Counted from the first letter of the stretch, positions 44,883 to 53,384 are shown. The stretch is 64,000 nt of DNA from Pseudomonas persica (GCF_900291015.1 NZ_OLKL01000029.1:1-64000); one strand, 5' to 3'. Translations and numbers: made by a program. The notes: a model not told the origin generated them from the sequence alone.

Positions 44883-46292
44883 TCAGAACGAGCGGATGAT
44901 CCGCCCCAGGGTTTCCATGGCCCGTTCGGCGTCCTCATGCCAGGGGCTGCCGTAGTTCAGGCGGATGCAGTTGCCGAAGCGCCGGGTGGGCGAGAAGATC
45001 GGTCCGGGGGCGATACTGATGCCTTGGGCCAAGGCCATGTGGAACAGCTTGAGAGCGTCCATCTGCTCGGGCAGCTCCAGCCACAGGAAGTAGCCGCCGG
45101 ACGGTTGGCTGACCCGCGTCTGCGCCGGAAAGTGCCGGGCGATGGCCGCCAGCATGTTGGCCTGCTGGCCTTCCAGGGCATAGCGCAGCTTGCGCAGGTG
45201 GCGGTCGTAGCCGCCGTGCTGCAGGTAGTCGGCGATAGCCGCCTGGGCTGGCATTGAGGCACACAGCGAGGTCATCAGCTTGAGCCGCTCGATCTTCTGC
45301 GCAAAACGCCCGGCCGCCACCCAGCCGATGCGGTAGCCAGGTGCCAGGCTCTTGGCGAACGAGCCGCAGTGCATCACCAGGCCCTGGGTGTCGAAGGCCT
45401 TGGCCGGTTTGGGGGCCTGTTGCGCGTAGTACAGTTCGGCGTACACGTCGTCTTCGATCAATGGCACCTGATGACGCGCCAGCAGCTCCACCAGTGCCTG
45501 CTTTTTCGCCTCCGGCATGCTGGCGCCAACCGGATTCTGGAAATTGGTCATGCACCACACGGCCTTGACCGGGTGCTTTTCCAGGGTCTGCGCCAGCACG
45601 CTCAGGTCCATGCCTTCGCGCGGGTGCACAGGGATTTCCACCGCCTTGAGCTTGAGCCGTTCCAGTACCTGCAGGCAGGCATAGAAGGCGGGGGCTTCGA
45701 TGGCTACAAGGTCGCCGGGCTGGGTGACGGCCTGCAGGCACAGGTTCAGGGCTTCCAGCGCGCCGTTGGTGATCAGCAGCTCCTCCATCGGCAGCATCAG
45801 CCCGCCGACCATGTAGCGCAGGGCAATCTGCCGGCGCAGTTGTGGGTTGCCGGGTGACAGGTCGGTCACCACCATGCGCGGGTCCATGTTGCGGCTGGCG
45901 CTGGCCAGCGAGCGCGACAGGCGTTGCAGCGGGAACAGTTCGGGGCTGGGGAAGGCCGAGCCGAACGGCACGGTGTTGGGGTCCTTGATCGAGTCGAGGA
46001 TCGAGAACACCAGCGCGCTGACGTCGACGTCGGTGGACTCGCTGACCGGCTGCAATGCCTGCGGCTCGCTGAACTGGCGCGGGGCATGGGCGTTGACGAA
46101 GTAACCCGAGCGCGGCCGGGCGCGGATCAGCCCGCGCCTTTCCAGCAGGTAGTAGGCCTGGAACACGGTGGACGGGCTGACCCCGTGGGTCTGGCTGGCA
46201 TAGCGCACCGAGGGCACCCGTTGGCCGGGGCCCAGCACCCCGGAGCGGATCAGTTCGGCGATGTCGTCGGCAAAGCGTTCGTAGCGTTTCAT
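44883..46292 (-). CDS. MocR/PdxR-family GntR regulator with aminotransferase domain
   Basis: This 469-residue fusion has an N-terminal GntR winged HTH (FADDIAELIRSGVLGPGQRV, PSVRYASQTHGVSPSTVFQA) joined to a fold-type I PLP aminotransferase-like domain. The PLP Lys is in MHCGSFAKSLAPGYRIGWV (the SFAKS motif), with WCMTNFQNPVGASMPEAKK and DDVYAELYY as cofactor contacts. Such proteins sense PLP, amino acids or vitamin precursors (PdxR, TauR, GabR). The target is unknown. It is convergent with the SDR gene and the stop is followed in frame by the receiver-domain remnant. Confidence 0.93.
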   Translation of the reverse strand: MKRYERFADDIAELIRSGVLGPGQRVPSVRYASQTHGVSPSTVFQAYYLLERRGLIRARPRSGYFVNAHAPRQFSEPQALQPVSESTDVDVSALVFSILDSIKDPNTVPFGSAFPSPELFPLQRLSRSLASASRNMDPRMVVTDLSPGNPQLRRQIALRYMVGGLMLPMEELLITNGALEALNLCLQAVTQPGDLVAIEAPAFYACLQVLERLKLKAVEIPVHPREGMDLSVLAQTLEKHPVKAVWCMTNFQNPVGASMPEAKKQALVELLARHQVPLIEDDVYAELYYAQQAPKPAKAFDTQGLVMHCGSFAKSLAPGYRIGWVAAGRFAQKIERLKLMTSLCASMPAQAAIADYLQHGGYDRHLRKLRYALEGQQANMLAAIARHFPAQTRVSQPSGGYFLWLELPEQMDALKLFHMALAQGISIAPGPIFSPTRRFGNCIRLNYGSPWHEDAERAMETLGRIIRSF

Positions 46293-46341
46293 TCTGGCCT
46301 TCTGTCGAAGCCTGGCAGGCAGGTGGAAGCAGTGTAAGGGA

Positions 46342-47745
46342 TCAACGGTTCATCGGTGCGACGAAGCGGCTGTGGGCCACGCTGCGGATGGCGGGGTCGT
46401 CGCGCTCGCTGATTTCGAAACTGAGCGTCTGCGAGCTGCTGGTCGGGCGCTCGGCCAGCATCGCCACCGACACCGGCAGTTCACTCATTTCACCGGCCGG
46501 GATCATGAATGAAGTCCTGCCCTGCAAGCTGAAGCCGTCGGCGTCCAGCAGGCGCAGCTCGTAGTGCCGGGTGCGTTCGGTCTTGTTGATGATCTTGAGC
46601 AGGTAGATATTCTCGATCTGGCCTTGGGCATTCTCGCGGAACAGGCCACGGTCCTTGATCACGTCCAGCGATACCATCGGACGCAGTTGCAAGGCCACCA
46701 CCAGCGCCGCGATCATCACCCCCAGCGCGGCGGCGTAACCCAGCAGGCGCGGGCGCAGCCAATGGGTAGTGCCACCTTGCAGGCTGCGTTCGGACTTGTA
46801 GCCGATCAGGCCACGGGTGTAGCCCATCTTGTCCATCACCCCGTCACAGGCATCGATGCACGCCGCACAACCGATGCAGGCCATTTGCAGGCCATCGCGG
46901 ATATCGATGCCGGTGGGGCACACCTGCACGCACAAGGTGCAGTCGATGCAGTCGCCCAGGCCCTGGGTGCGAGCGTCGCTGCCTTTCTTGCGCGGGCCAC
47001 GTGTTTCGCCGCGACGTGGGTCATAGGCGACCGCCAGGGTGTCCTTGTCGAACATCACGCTCTGGAAGCGCGCATAGGGGCACATGTGCAGGCATACCGC
47101 TTCACGCAGCAGGCCGGCATTGATGTAGGTGGCAGCGGTGAAGAACAGCACCCAGAACAGCGCCACGCCGCCCAGTTGCAAGGTGAGCAGTTCGGTGGCC
47201 AGTGCGCGGATCGGGGTGAAGTAGCCGACGAAGGTCAGCCCGGTGAGCGCGCCAATGGCCAGCCACAGGCTGTGCTTCAATGTGCGACGGGCCAGTTTGT
47301 TCAGGCTCCAGGGCGCGGCGGCCAGCTTGATGCGCTGGTTGCGGTCACCCTCGGTGACCTTTTCGCACCACATGAACAGCCAGGTCCAGGTGCTCTGCGG
47401 GCAGCTGTAGCCGCACCACACGCGGCCGGCATACACGGTGATGGCGAACAGGCCGAAGGCGCAGATGATCAGCAACGCCGACAGCAGGATGAAGTCCTGC
47501 GGCCAGAAGGTGGCGCCGAAGATGTGGAATTTGCTGTTGCCCAAGTCCCACAGCACGGCCTGGCGGCCGTTCCAGTTAAGCCAGGCGGTGCCAAAGAACA
47601 GCACGAACAGGGCTCCGGCAAAGGCGATGCGCAGGTTGCGGTACAACCCGCTGAAACTACGGGTATGGATGCCATTGTCGGCGCGTCGCGGCTGGGGGCT
47701 GGCTGGGGCGGTGACGATCTCTGTGAAAGGGATTCTATCGTTCAT
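46342..47745 (-). CDS. ccoG: Cytochrome oxidase accessory protein CcoG
   Basis: This membrane protein of 467 residues is the CcoG/RdxA/FixG type. It has four to five helices, including FAGALFVLFFGTAWLNWNGR and the second after FHIFGATFWPQDFILLSALL. Two 4Fe-4S motifs (CIDCTLCVQVCPTGIDIRDG and CIGCAACIDACDGVMDKMGY) follow. The periplasmic immunoglobulin-like C-terminus includes MIPAGEMSELPVSVAML. CcoG reduces copper for cbb3 oxidase assembly. It is normally beside ccoNOPQ, which is not here, so it is an isolated copy. Confidence 0.9.
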   Translation of the reverse strand: MNDRIPFTEIVTAPASPQPRRADNGIHTRSFSGLYRNLRIAFAGALFVLFFGTAWLNWNGRQAVLWDLGNSKFHIFGATFWPQDFILLSALLIICAFGLFAITVYAGRVWCGYSCPQSTWTWLFMWCEKVTEGDRNQRIKLAAAPWSLNKLARRTLKHSLWLAIGALTGLTFVGYFTPIRALATELLTLQLGGVALFWVLFFTAATYINAGLLREAVCLHMCPYARFQSVMFDKDTLAVAYDPRRGETRGPRKKGSDARTQGLGDCIDCTLCVQVCPTGIDIRDGLQMACIGCAACIDACDGVMDKMGYTRGLIGYKSERSLQGGTTHWLRPRLLGYAAALGVMIAALVVALQLRPMVSLDVIKDRGLFRENAQGQIENIYLLKIINKTERTRHYELRLLDADGFSLQGRTSFMIPAGEMSELPVSVAMLAERPTSSSQTLSFEISERDDPAIRSVAHSRFVAPMNR

Positions 47746-47866
47746 GGCTCGGTGCTCATCAGGCCTCGATCAGGCATGCGCACTATGGCCCTGAGGCTGA
47801 TATCAGCACAGGCTCAGATTTTGCGATAAAAACCGTATCAGATCTTCGGGCAAGCCCCGCCAGGCC

Positions 47867-48106
47867 TCAGATCACCGAGCCTGGCGTGCTGGCCTTCAGA
47901 TGCCTGCGGCTATCCACCGCACCCGCCACGGTCAGTGCATCGGCCTCGGCTTCGGTGATGGGCACACGCTGGCCGGCGAGCAGGGCCACTGACATGCGCA
48001 GCTGTTCGTCGGTGACGATTTCGATGGACGGGCCATCACCCTCGATGCGCAGGTCTTCACCGAGCAGGGTACAGCGGCGGGTGGTTTCGTCGATTTCAAC
48101 GGGCAT
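47867..48106 (-). CDS. DUF3203 family small protein
   Basis: A 79-residue protein matching the Pseudomonas DUF3203 family: it opens MPVEIDETTRRCTLLGEDLR, then has a turn, then QRVPITEAEADALTVAGAVD with RRHLK. The function is unknown. The start at 48106 is firmly placed by AGGAGG seven bases upstream; the longer frame to 48181 crosses unrelated sequence. It is monocistronic and divergent from the mgtC gene, with a REP pair between. Assignment rests on recalled family features. Confidence 0.7.
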   Translation of the reverse strand: MPVEIDETTRRCTLLGEDLRIEGDGPSIEIVTDEQLRMSVALLAGQRVPITEAEADALTVAGAVDSRRHLKASTPGSVI

Positions 48107-48225
48107 GGGGTCGTCCTCCTGGGGGTTACAGGGTGGACCACAGGGCGGGGCGGGTTGCTGCATCCGGAAGCTGAGCGGCACTTTGTCATTTGCTCGGAGG
48201 TCAACCCTTGCAGATGGCAGGCCCG

Positions 48226-48303
48226 GCCTCTTCGCGGGTACTGCTCCAGACCTAAGCGCAGCGCCATTCCTGTGGGAGCGGGTTTACCCGCGAAGAGGCC
48301 AGC
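48226..48303. repeat. REP pair with one truncated arm
   Basis: GGCCTCTTCGCGGGTACTGC (about 48227-48246) faces CCTGTGGGAGCGGGTTTACC with CGCGAAGAGGCC (about 48268-48300). The first arm has lost the CCCGCTCCCACAGG part. It lies in the divergent gap between DUF3203 and mgtC. Confidence 0.85.
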
Positions 48304-48338
48304 ACAGGCAAGACAATGCTCAGCAAGGGAACACCGCC

Positions 48339-48857
48339 ATGGACCTCATCTGGCAAGCAATCCAGGCCGAATTCGCCGACATCACCGACGCGCGCGAGGT
48401 CACGCAAATCCTCGTACGCCTGCTGATGGCCGCCCTGCTCGGCGCCGTGCTGGGTTTCGAGCGCGAGCACAAGGGCAAGTCTGCCGGGGTGCGCACGCAT
48501 ATGCTGGTTTCGCTGGGTGCTGCGCTGTTCGTGCTGGCGCCGAGCATGGCCGGGGCCGATGAGCAGGCGCTGAGCCGGGTGATCCAGGGTATTGTCGCCG
48601 GTATCGGTTTTCTTGGCGCGGGTACCATTCTCAAGGGGAACGGCCAGGACGCCAGCCATGTGAAGGGCCTGACTACCGCCGCCGGGCTGTGGATGACCGC
48701 CGCCATCGGTACGGCAGCCGGCATGGGCCGCGAAGCCACGGCGTTGATCAGCACGATACTGGCCCTGCTGGTGCTGGGCACGATGCCGCTACTGGTGGAC
48801 AAGCTCGAAGGGCAGGATGAGGGAAAGCAGGAGGAGGAAGAGGGCAGGAAGCACTGA
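48339..48857 (+). CDS. MgtC/SapB-family membrane protein
   Basis: A 172-residue protein with four hydrophobic segments. The first is ILVRLLMAALLGAVLGFERE, and AGVRTHMLVSLGAALFVLAP, GIVAGIGFLGAGTILKG and TALISTILALLVLGTMPLL follow. The GFEREHKGKSAGVRTH and GFLGAGTIL signatures are diagnostic of MgtC. The C-terminal tail is short and acidic, so this is the minimal SapB form without the ACT-like domain found in virulence MgtC. Roles in Mg limitation or ATP synthase control are known for family members only. The ATG at 48339 follows AAGGGA. A hairpin covers the stop. Confidence 0.88.
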   Translation: MDLIWQAIQAEFADITDAREVTQILVRLLMAALLGAVLGFEREHKGKSAGVRTHMLVSLGAALFVLAPSMAGADEQALSRVIQGIVAGIGFLGAGTILKGNGQDASHVKGLTTAAGLWMTAAIGTAAGMGREATALISTILALLVLGTMPLLVDKLEGQDEGKQEEEEGRKH

Positions 48858-48877
48858 GGGGAGCCGAAGCTCCCCTC
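48856..48877 (+). terminator. GC-rich hairpin at the mgtC stop
   Basis: GAGGGGAGC (48856-48864) and GCTCCCCTC (48869-48877) form a perfect 9-bp stem with a CGAA tetraloop overlapping the stop codon. The T-tract typical of intrinsic terminators begins only at 48897 (CTCTTTTTTTATT), so release may be delayed or need Rho. Confidence 0.6.
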
Positions 48878-49388
48878 AAAGCGTTGTTGCCTGCTCTTTT
48901 TTTATTATTGGGACCGACCTTTTGTTGTTTTTGTCAGCCTGTCCTGGTGTTGCTGGCGACCCCCATGCGGGGTCAAGAGCAAACGTATTTTTTTGAGCGC
49001 TGACCTGCCTTCATCATTGCTGATCCGAACCTGGCTGCCGCTACCTTGAGGTAGTTTTATTGTTTTGTGCCAGATCGCGGGGCGTACCCCTGAAAAGCGT
49101 GTCGACTCCAAAAAAATCTGCTTGCTACGCCTCTGCCGTGTTGTTCTTGTTATGTCAGAGCCGTTACCTGTTGTTTTTATTGGGTGTCACATTTTTTTGT
49201 TGTTGTACCAGAGATATAGCAGGGTGCGTGCCAACTTTTTAAAACCCTTTAAAATCAATCGCTTGGCAATTTCAGCCGAAAAGGGGTGGCCTGAAATTCT
49301 GCCGATTTGTTTCCCTGTTACCCGATTTTTTGCTGTGAAACGTGAAGGCGGTAACACTTCACCCACACGTATGTGACACCCGTATGAC
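48878..49388. other. AT-rich convergent intergenic region, no supported gene
   Basis: A 511-base region between the convergent mgtC and HMG-CoA lyase genes. It is visibly lower in GC than the flanks, with T-tracts at 48897, 48989, 49114 (A run), 49190 and 49327. Short frames exist on both strands (49065-49376 plus, 48905-49111 minus), but they lack ribosome sites and family features. I see no tRNA or CRISPR. It could hold an RNA gene or be the remains of inserted DNA. Confidence 0.5.
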
Positions 49389-50288
49389 TTATTGTGCGCT
49401 ACGCGCCCGTGCTACCCGCGACCCGTTGTCGCGGCCCAGCACGCTGCTGATGCGGCATCCGGCGGCGATCAGCCGGTCCAGGTCGATACCGGTTTCAATG
49501 CCCAGCCCCTGCAGCAGGTACACCACGTCTTCACTGGCGATATTACCGGTAGCGCCTTTGGCGTAGGGGCAGCCGCCCAGCCCGGCCACCGAGCTGTCGA
49601 ACACGCTGATGCCTTCGAGCAGGCTGGCATACACGTTGGCCAGGGCTTGGCCATAGGTATCGTGGAAGTGCCCGGCCAGTTGCTCGCGTGGTACTTGTGC
49701 CGACACCACCTCGAACAGGCGCCGGGTATCGCCGGCGGTACCGGTGCCGATGGTGTCGCCCAGCGATACCTCGTAGCAGCCCATGTCGTGCAGGGCGCGG
49801 GCCACCGGGGCGACCTGCCCGGCGCTGACCTTGCCTTCATAGGGGCAGCCGAGCACGCACGACACATAACCGCGCACACGCACACCGTGGTTGCGCGCGG
49901 CTTCCATGATCGGCTCGAAGCGCTTGAGGCTGTCGCTGATCGAGCAGTTGATGTTGCGTTGCGAGAAGGCTTCGGAGGCAGCCGCGAACACCGCCACTTC
50001 CTTCACCCCTGCGGCCAGGGCGTCCTCGAAACCGCGCAGGTTGGGCGCCAGCGCCGCATAGGTAACACCCTGGCGCTGGTGGATGCCGGCGAACACTTCG
50101 GCGGAACCGGCCATCTGTGGCACCCACTTGGGCGAGACGAAACTGCCCACTTCAATATAGGCCAGGCCCGCCTCGGTGAGGTCGTCCACCAGGCGCACCT
50201 TGTCGGCGACGCTGATGGGCTGGGCTTCGTTCTGCAGGCCGTCGCGGGGGCCTACTTCGACCAGACGGACGTGTTTGGGCAAGGACAT
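49389..50288 (-). CDS. mvaB: Hydroxymethylglutaryl-CoA lyase
   Basis: This enzyme of 299 residues splits HMG-CoA into acetoacetate and acetyl-CoA, the last step of leucine and isoprenoid breakdown. The catalytic Arg-Asp lie in EVGPRDGLQNE. GHFHDTYGQAL gives the two metal His. GLGGCPYAKGATGN holds the essential Cys. The length and order match MvaB. Liu-pathway partner genes (isovaleryl-CoA dehydrogenase, methylcrotonyl-CoA carboxylase) are not next to it. A MerR regulator of LiuR type lies directly upstream in the same direction, 19 bases away. Confidence 0.95.
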   Translation of the reverse strand: MSLPKHVRLVEVGPRDGLQNEAQPISVADKVRLVDDLTEAGLAYIEVGSFVSPKWVPQMAGSAEVFAGIHQRQGVTYAALAPNLRGFEDALAAGVKEVAVFAAASEAFSQRNINCSISDSLKRFEPIMEAARNHGVRVRGYVSCVLGCPYEGKVSAGQVAPVARALHDMGCYEVSLGDTIGTGTAGDTRRLFEVVSAQVPREQLAGHFHDTYGQALANVYASLLEGISVFDSSVAGLGGCPYAKGATGNIASEDVVYLLQGLGIETGIDLDRLIAAGCRISSVLGRDNGSRVARARSAQ

Positions 50289-50307
50289 GGCGGGTTTCCT
50301 GTGGCGT

Positions 50308-50706
50308 TCAGCGGTTGTCTTTGTTGTTCAGGGTGGCGGCCAGGGCTTGTTCGCAGCGCTCCTGGGCAGTGTCCAGCTCCAGCTGCATCTGGTGGATATC
50401 GAGCATCTGTTGTTCCAGCTGGGCGCGGCGTTCGGCTATTTTCGCCAGCATGCTGTTGAGCTGCTTGAGGTTGCCGCTGGAGGGGTCGTACAGCTCGATC
50501 AGCTCGCGGCATTCGGCCAGTGAAAAACCGATGCGCTTGCCGCGCAGGATAAGCTTCAGGCTGACCTTGTCACGCGCCGAATAGATACGCTCCAGGCCGC
50601 GGCGCTCGGGGCTCAGCAGGCCCTGTTCCTCATAGAAGCGGATGGCGCGGGTAGTGATGTCCAGCTCGCGGGACAGGTCGGAGATGCTGTAGGTCTGGGT
50701 GCTCAT
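50308..50706 (-). CDS. MerR-family regulator, LiuR-like
   Basis: A 132-residue regulator. The MerR HTH reads YSISDLSRELDITTRAIRFY, EEQGLLSPERRGLERIYSAR, and continues into a coiled-coil helix (KQLNSMLAKIAERRAQLEQQ). There is no metal-binding Cys pair, as expected for LiuR/GnyR proteins that sense acyl-CoA intermediates of leucine and isoprenoid catabolism. It is co-directional with mvaB and spaced 19 bases from it, so they form an operon. It probably controls mvaB and itself. Confidence 0.9.
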   Translation of the reverse strand: MSTQTYSISDLSRELDITTRAIRFYEEQGLLSPERRGLERIYSARDKVSLKLILRGKRIGFSLAECRELIELYDPSSGNLKQLNSMLAKIAERRAQLEQQMLDIHQMQLELDTAQERCEQALAATLNNKDNR

Positions 50707-50799
50707 GCTGGGGCTCGGCGTGGGGTATGCCGGTATCCTGCCGGCAGGTTTACGTATACGTCAAGCCAGGGGTGAAAATGTGTGTGCCGGTACAGCTAT

Positions 50800-51159
50800 C
50801 TAGATCACCAACCCCACCTGCAACCGCTTCGGCAACCGCCGTACCACCAACTGGTGCGAGCGCTGCAACAGATCACACAGTTCATCACGCCCCATGGGAT
50901 AGGGCAGCGCCATGCTGATCCACCGCGCCCGCGCCAGGTACGGTGCAGGCCGCACCCCTGGGCGGTCGCAATAGCCGAGAAACAGCTCGTCGGCCACCTT
51001 GAACGACAACCCCGCACCTGCCAGGTCGAGCACTGCGAACATCTTGTTGCCTGCCACCGAGAACACCCGGACGCCGCCCCATTTGTAGTCTTCCCGAGCA
51101 CCTGGCAGGCTCAGGCAAAACGCCGCCATCTGGGCTTCGCTCATGTTCCGCTCAGACAT
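50800..51159 (-). CDS. MmcQ/YjbR-family protein
   Basis: This 119-residue protein of the CyaY-like YjbR fold has a FCLSLPGAREDYKWGGVRVF opening, KMFAVLDLAGAGLSFKVADE and the typical AKARWISMAL-like segment (ARARWISMALPYPMGRDELC). Members are proposed DNA-binding proteins of unknown role. The ATG at 51159 follows GGAGAA. It overlaps the end of the upstream LysR gene by eight bases (ATGTCTGA), so the two are translated as a coupled pair. Confidence 0.87.
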   Translation of the reverse strand: MSERNMSEAQMAAFCLSLPGAREDYKWGGVRVFSVAGNKMFAVLDLAGAGLSFKVADELFLGYCDRPGVRPAPYLARARWISMALPYPMGRDELCDLLQRSHQLVVRRLPKRLQVGLVI

Positions 51160-52069
51160 ACCGTTCTCCACAGGCCTCGAACGACGCCGCCAGGTGATCG
51201 ATCCACACCCGCACCGCAGGCAGCAAGCCGCGCCGGTGCGGGTACACTGCCTGCAGGTAGCCGCCCGGTAGCGACCAGTCGGGTAGCAGGCGCACCAGTT
51301 CGCCGCGTTTGAGCTGTTCCTCACAGAACATGCTGGGTAGTGCGGTAAACCCGAGGCCCGCTCGTACAGCAGCATTACGTACTACGAAATCATCGATGGC
51401 AAGGCGCGGCTCCAGGGCGATTTCCTGCTGCTTGCCGTGGGGGCCGAACAGACGGAAGTGTACCAGCCGGTCCGCCTCGGCGGCGCCCAGCACCGGCAGT
51501 GATGCCAGCTCGCCCGGTTCGCGGATATGGTCGGCGAAACCGGGCGCGGCAACCAGTTGCATCTGCGCCTGGCGCAGGCGGCGGGTGACCAGGGCCGGGT
51601 CTTCATCGCCCAGGTCGCGCACGCGCAAGGCCACGTCGATGCCTTCGGAAATCAGGTCGACCCGGCGGTTGAGCAGCACCATGTCCAGTTGCACCAGCGG
51701 GTACTGCGCGAGAAAGCGGCTGATCACGTCCGGCAGGAAGGCGTGGGCCAATGCCACCGGGCAGGACACCCGCAAACGCCCGCGCGGTTCGCTGCTCATG
51801 CTGGCCACGGTTTCATCGGCGGCTTCGGCTTCCAGCAGCATGGCTTGGCAGTGGTGCAGGTAGCGCTCGCCCACTGCGGTGAGCTTCAGTTGCCGTGTGG
51901 TGCGTTGCAGCAGGCGTGTGCCCAGGCGTTCTTCAAGCTCGGCGATACGCCGCGACAGACGCGACTTGGGGATGCCCAACTGACGGCCGGCAGCGGCGAA
52001 ACCGCCGGCTTCGACCACGCGGGCAAAGTAGAAAAGGTGGCCAGTTTTCCTAGAGAGACCATTGATCAA
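51152..52069 (-). CDS. LysR-family regulator, first of a tandem paralogous pair
   Basis: A 305-residue LysR protein. The HTH reads VVEAGGFAAAGRQLGIPKSR, LSRRIAELEERLGTRLLQRT. The effector domain includes FLAQYPLVQLDMVLLNRRVD and ISEGIDVALRVRDLGDEDPA. It is close to the LysR encoded just upstream, with many identical blocks (GGFAAAGR-LGIPKSRLSRRIAELE). The start is a TTG at 52069, because the frame has a TAA just before it and no ATG earlier. The ATG inside CAATGG is out of frame. Four TGATCA boxes lie at and above the start. It is coupled to the YjbR gene. Confidence 0.87.
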   Translation of the reverse strand: MINGLSRKTGHLFYFARVVEAGGFAAAGRQLGIPKSRLSRRIAELEERLGTRLLQRTTRQLKLTAVGERYLHHCQAMLLEAEAADETVASMSSEPRGRLRVSCPVALAHAFLPDVISRFLAQYPLVQLDMVLLNRRVDLISEGIDVALRVRDLGDEDPALVTRRLRQAQMQLVAAPGFADHIREPGELASLPVLGAAEADRLVHFRLFGPHGKQQEIALEPRLAIDDFVVRNAAVRAGLGFTALPSMFCEEQLKRGELVRLLPDWSLPGGYLQAVYPHRRGLLPAVRVWIDHLAASFEACGERYV

Positions 52070-52147
52070 AACTGATATTTACCCTGATGATCAGTGGGTT
52101 AGCATGTTTCAGTTTTTGACGAATGATCAAAACTACACCATTGATCA
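52058..52147. promoter_or_regulatory. Cluster of four TGATCA palindromes between tandem LysR genes
   Basis: TGATCA occurs at 52063, 52088, 52124 and 52142. Two of them are in the 11-base direct repeat ACCATTGATCA (52058-52068 and 52137-52147). Two carry the extension TGATCAAAACT (52063 and 52124). Four copies of a 6-base palindrome in 85 bases is far above chance (one expected per 4 kb). This is probably the operator of the downstream LysR gene. Confidence 0.65.
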
Positions 52148-52205
52148 GGGCCAGCCTCATCGAATGAAATCAGAATGGCTGACGAGAAGGTGCTGGCGGA
52201 GCCAC

Positions 52206-53129
52206 CTATAGCGGCCGGTCACCGCAACGATCGAACGCGTGTGCTAAGTGATCCAGCCAAGCCCTGACAGCGGGCAACACTCCACGCCTGTGCGGGTACA
52301 CCGCCTGGAGCCACGCAGGTGCGCATCGCCAATCGGGGAGCATGCGAACAAGCTCACCGCTGGCTAGCTCGTTTTCACAATGCATTAACGGCAAAACTGT
52401 GAAACCTAGTCCGGCCAATGCTGCTTCTTTGCGCATGATGAAATCTTCCACACCCAAACGGGCTGCCATAGTGATCTCGAAACGCTCACCGGTTTCGTTG
52501 AATAAGCGCATCCTTGCCAACCGGTCAGAATCTAGCGCCCCTAGGAAAGGCAGAATCATCAGATCTTTAGGGTGAGAGACAGGATGAGAGTCCCGAAAAT
52601 CTGCGGAGGCAACAACCTCTGTCCGGGCCTCGCGCAAACGCTTGGTGACGAGGTTTGGTTCCTCATCCTCTACTTCGCGAACACGAAGCGCTACATCAAT
52701 GCCTTCATTGATCAAGTCGATACGGCGATTGACCAAAAGCAGGTCGAGCTGGACATGAGGGTATTGCGCTAGGAAATCACGAACCAACGGATTCAGAAAT
52801 TGATTTGCTAGCCCAACTGGGCTGCTCACCCTGAGAGGGCCTCTCGGTTCACTGGTTGCGCTAGCAATCACCTCATCAGCTTGCTCTGCTTCCAAAAGCA
52901 TTGCCTGGCAGTGGCGAAGGTATCGCTCACCTAGCGCAGTGAGCTGCAATTTGCGTGTTGTTCGTTGGAGGAGGCGAGCGTTTAGCCGCTGCTCCAATTC
53001 TGCAATTCGCCGGGATAGTCTGGATTTCGGAATACCAAGTAGGCGACCTGCGGCAGCGAAACCGCCAGCCTCCACGACCTTCGCGAAATAAAAGAGGTCG
53101 CTCAAATTTCGGGGATCACCAATGGGCAC
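52206..53129 (-). CDS. LysR-family regulator, second tandem paralogue
   Basis: A 307-residue LysR protein with the HTH YFAKVVEAGGFAAAGRLLGI, PKSRLSRRIAELEQRLNARL. It shares most of its length with the LysR gene downstream, including FLAQYPHVQLDLLLVNRRID and YPHRRGVLPAVRAWLDHL at the C-terminus. Its codons are noticeably less GC-rich than those of the first copy, so the pair is more likely one resident and one acquired paralogue than a recent duplication. The start is GTG at 53129. It marks the edge of the lower-GC block that runs to the window end. Confidence 0.87.
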   Translation of the reverse strand: MPIGDPRNLSDLFYFAKVVEAGGFAAAGRLLGIPKSRLSRRIAELEQRLNARLLQRTTRKLQLTALGERYLRHCQAMLLEAEQADEVIASATSEPRGPLRVSSPVGLANQFLNPLVRDFLAQYPHVQLDLLLVNRRIDLINEGIDVALRVREVEDEEPNLVTKRLREARTEVVASADFRDSHPVSHPKDLMILPFLGALDSDRLARMRLFNETGERFEITMAARLGVEDFIMRKEAALAGLGFTVLPLMHCENELASGELVRMLPDWRCAPAWLQAVYPHRRGVLPAVRAWLDHLAHAFDRCGDRPL

Positions 53130-53384
53130 TTTCGAATGACCTTATGGAGTAGGGGCAAGGCATGGAGTAGCGTCCATTATGCCTGAAGTTACTAGGCTTG
53201 TGCCCACCCGTATGAACCATGTAAAAAACCAGGAAAGCCCGGCAGTTTTCAGGCGTTGCGATAGGCTTTTATTGGATCGCTACGAGGTGGTAAGAAATGC
53301 CTTTGTCGAGAAATTACAACGTTTTGAAGCTGCTCGCCATTGTAGTGCTACGCACATTTTCGTTAGGGCGTGGATACCAAGCAG

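Noticed and set aside
44883-44885. Read-through fusion of MocR with the receiver remnant
   Set aside because: The MocR protein is full length for its family, so the stop is the normal end and the downstream codons are remnant DNA.
46564-47829. 421-codon plus-strand frame
   Set aside because: It is antisense to ccoG and shows the same shadow composition.
49065-49376. 103-codon plus-strand frame in the AT-rich gap
   Set aside because: It has no ribosome site, no family resemblance and random-looking composition; left as unexplained DNA.
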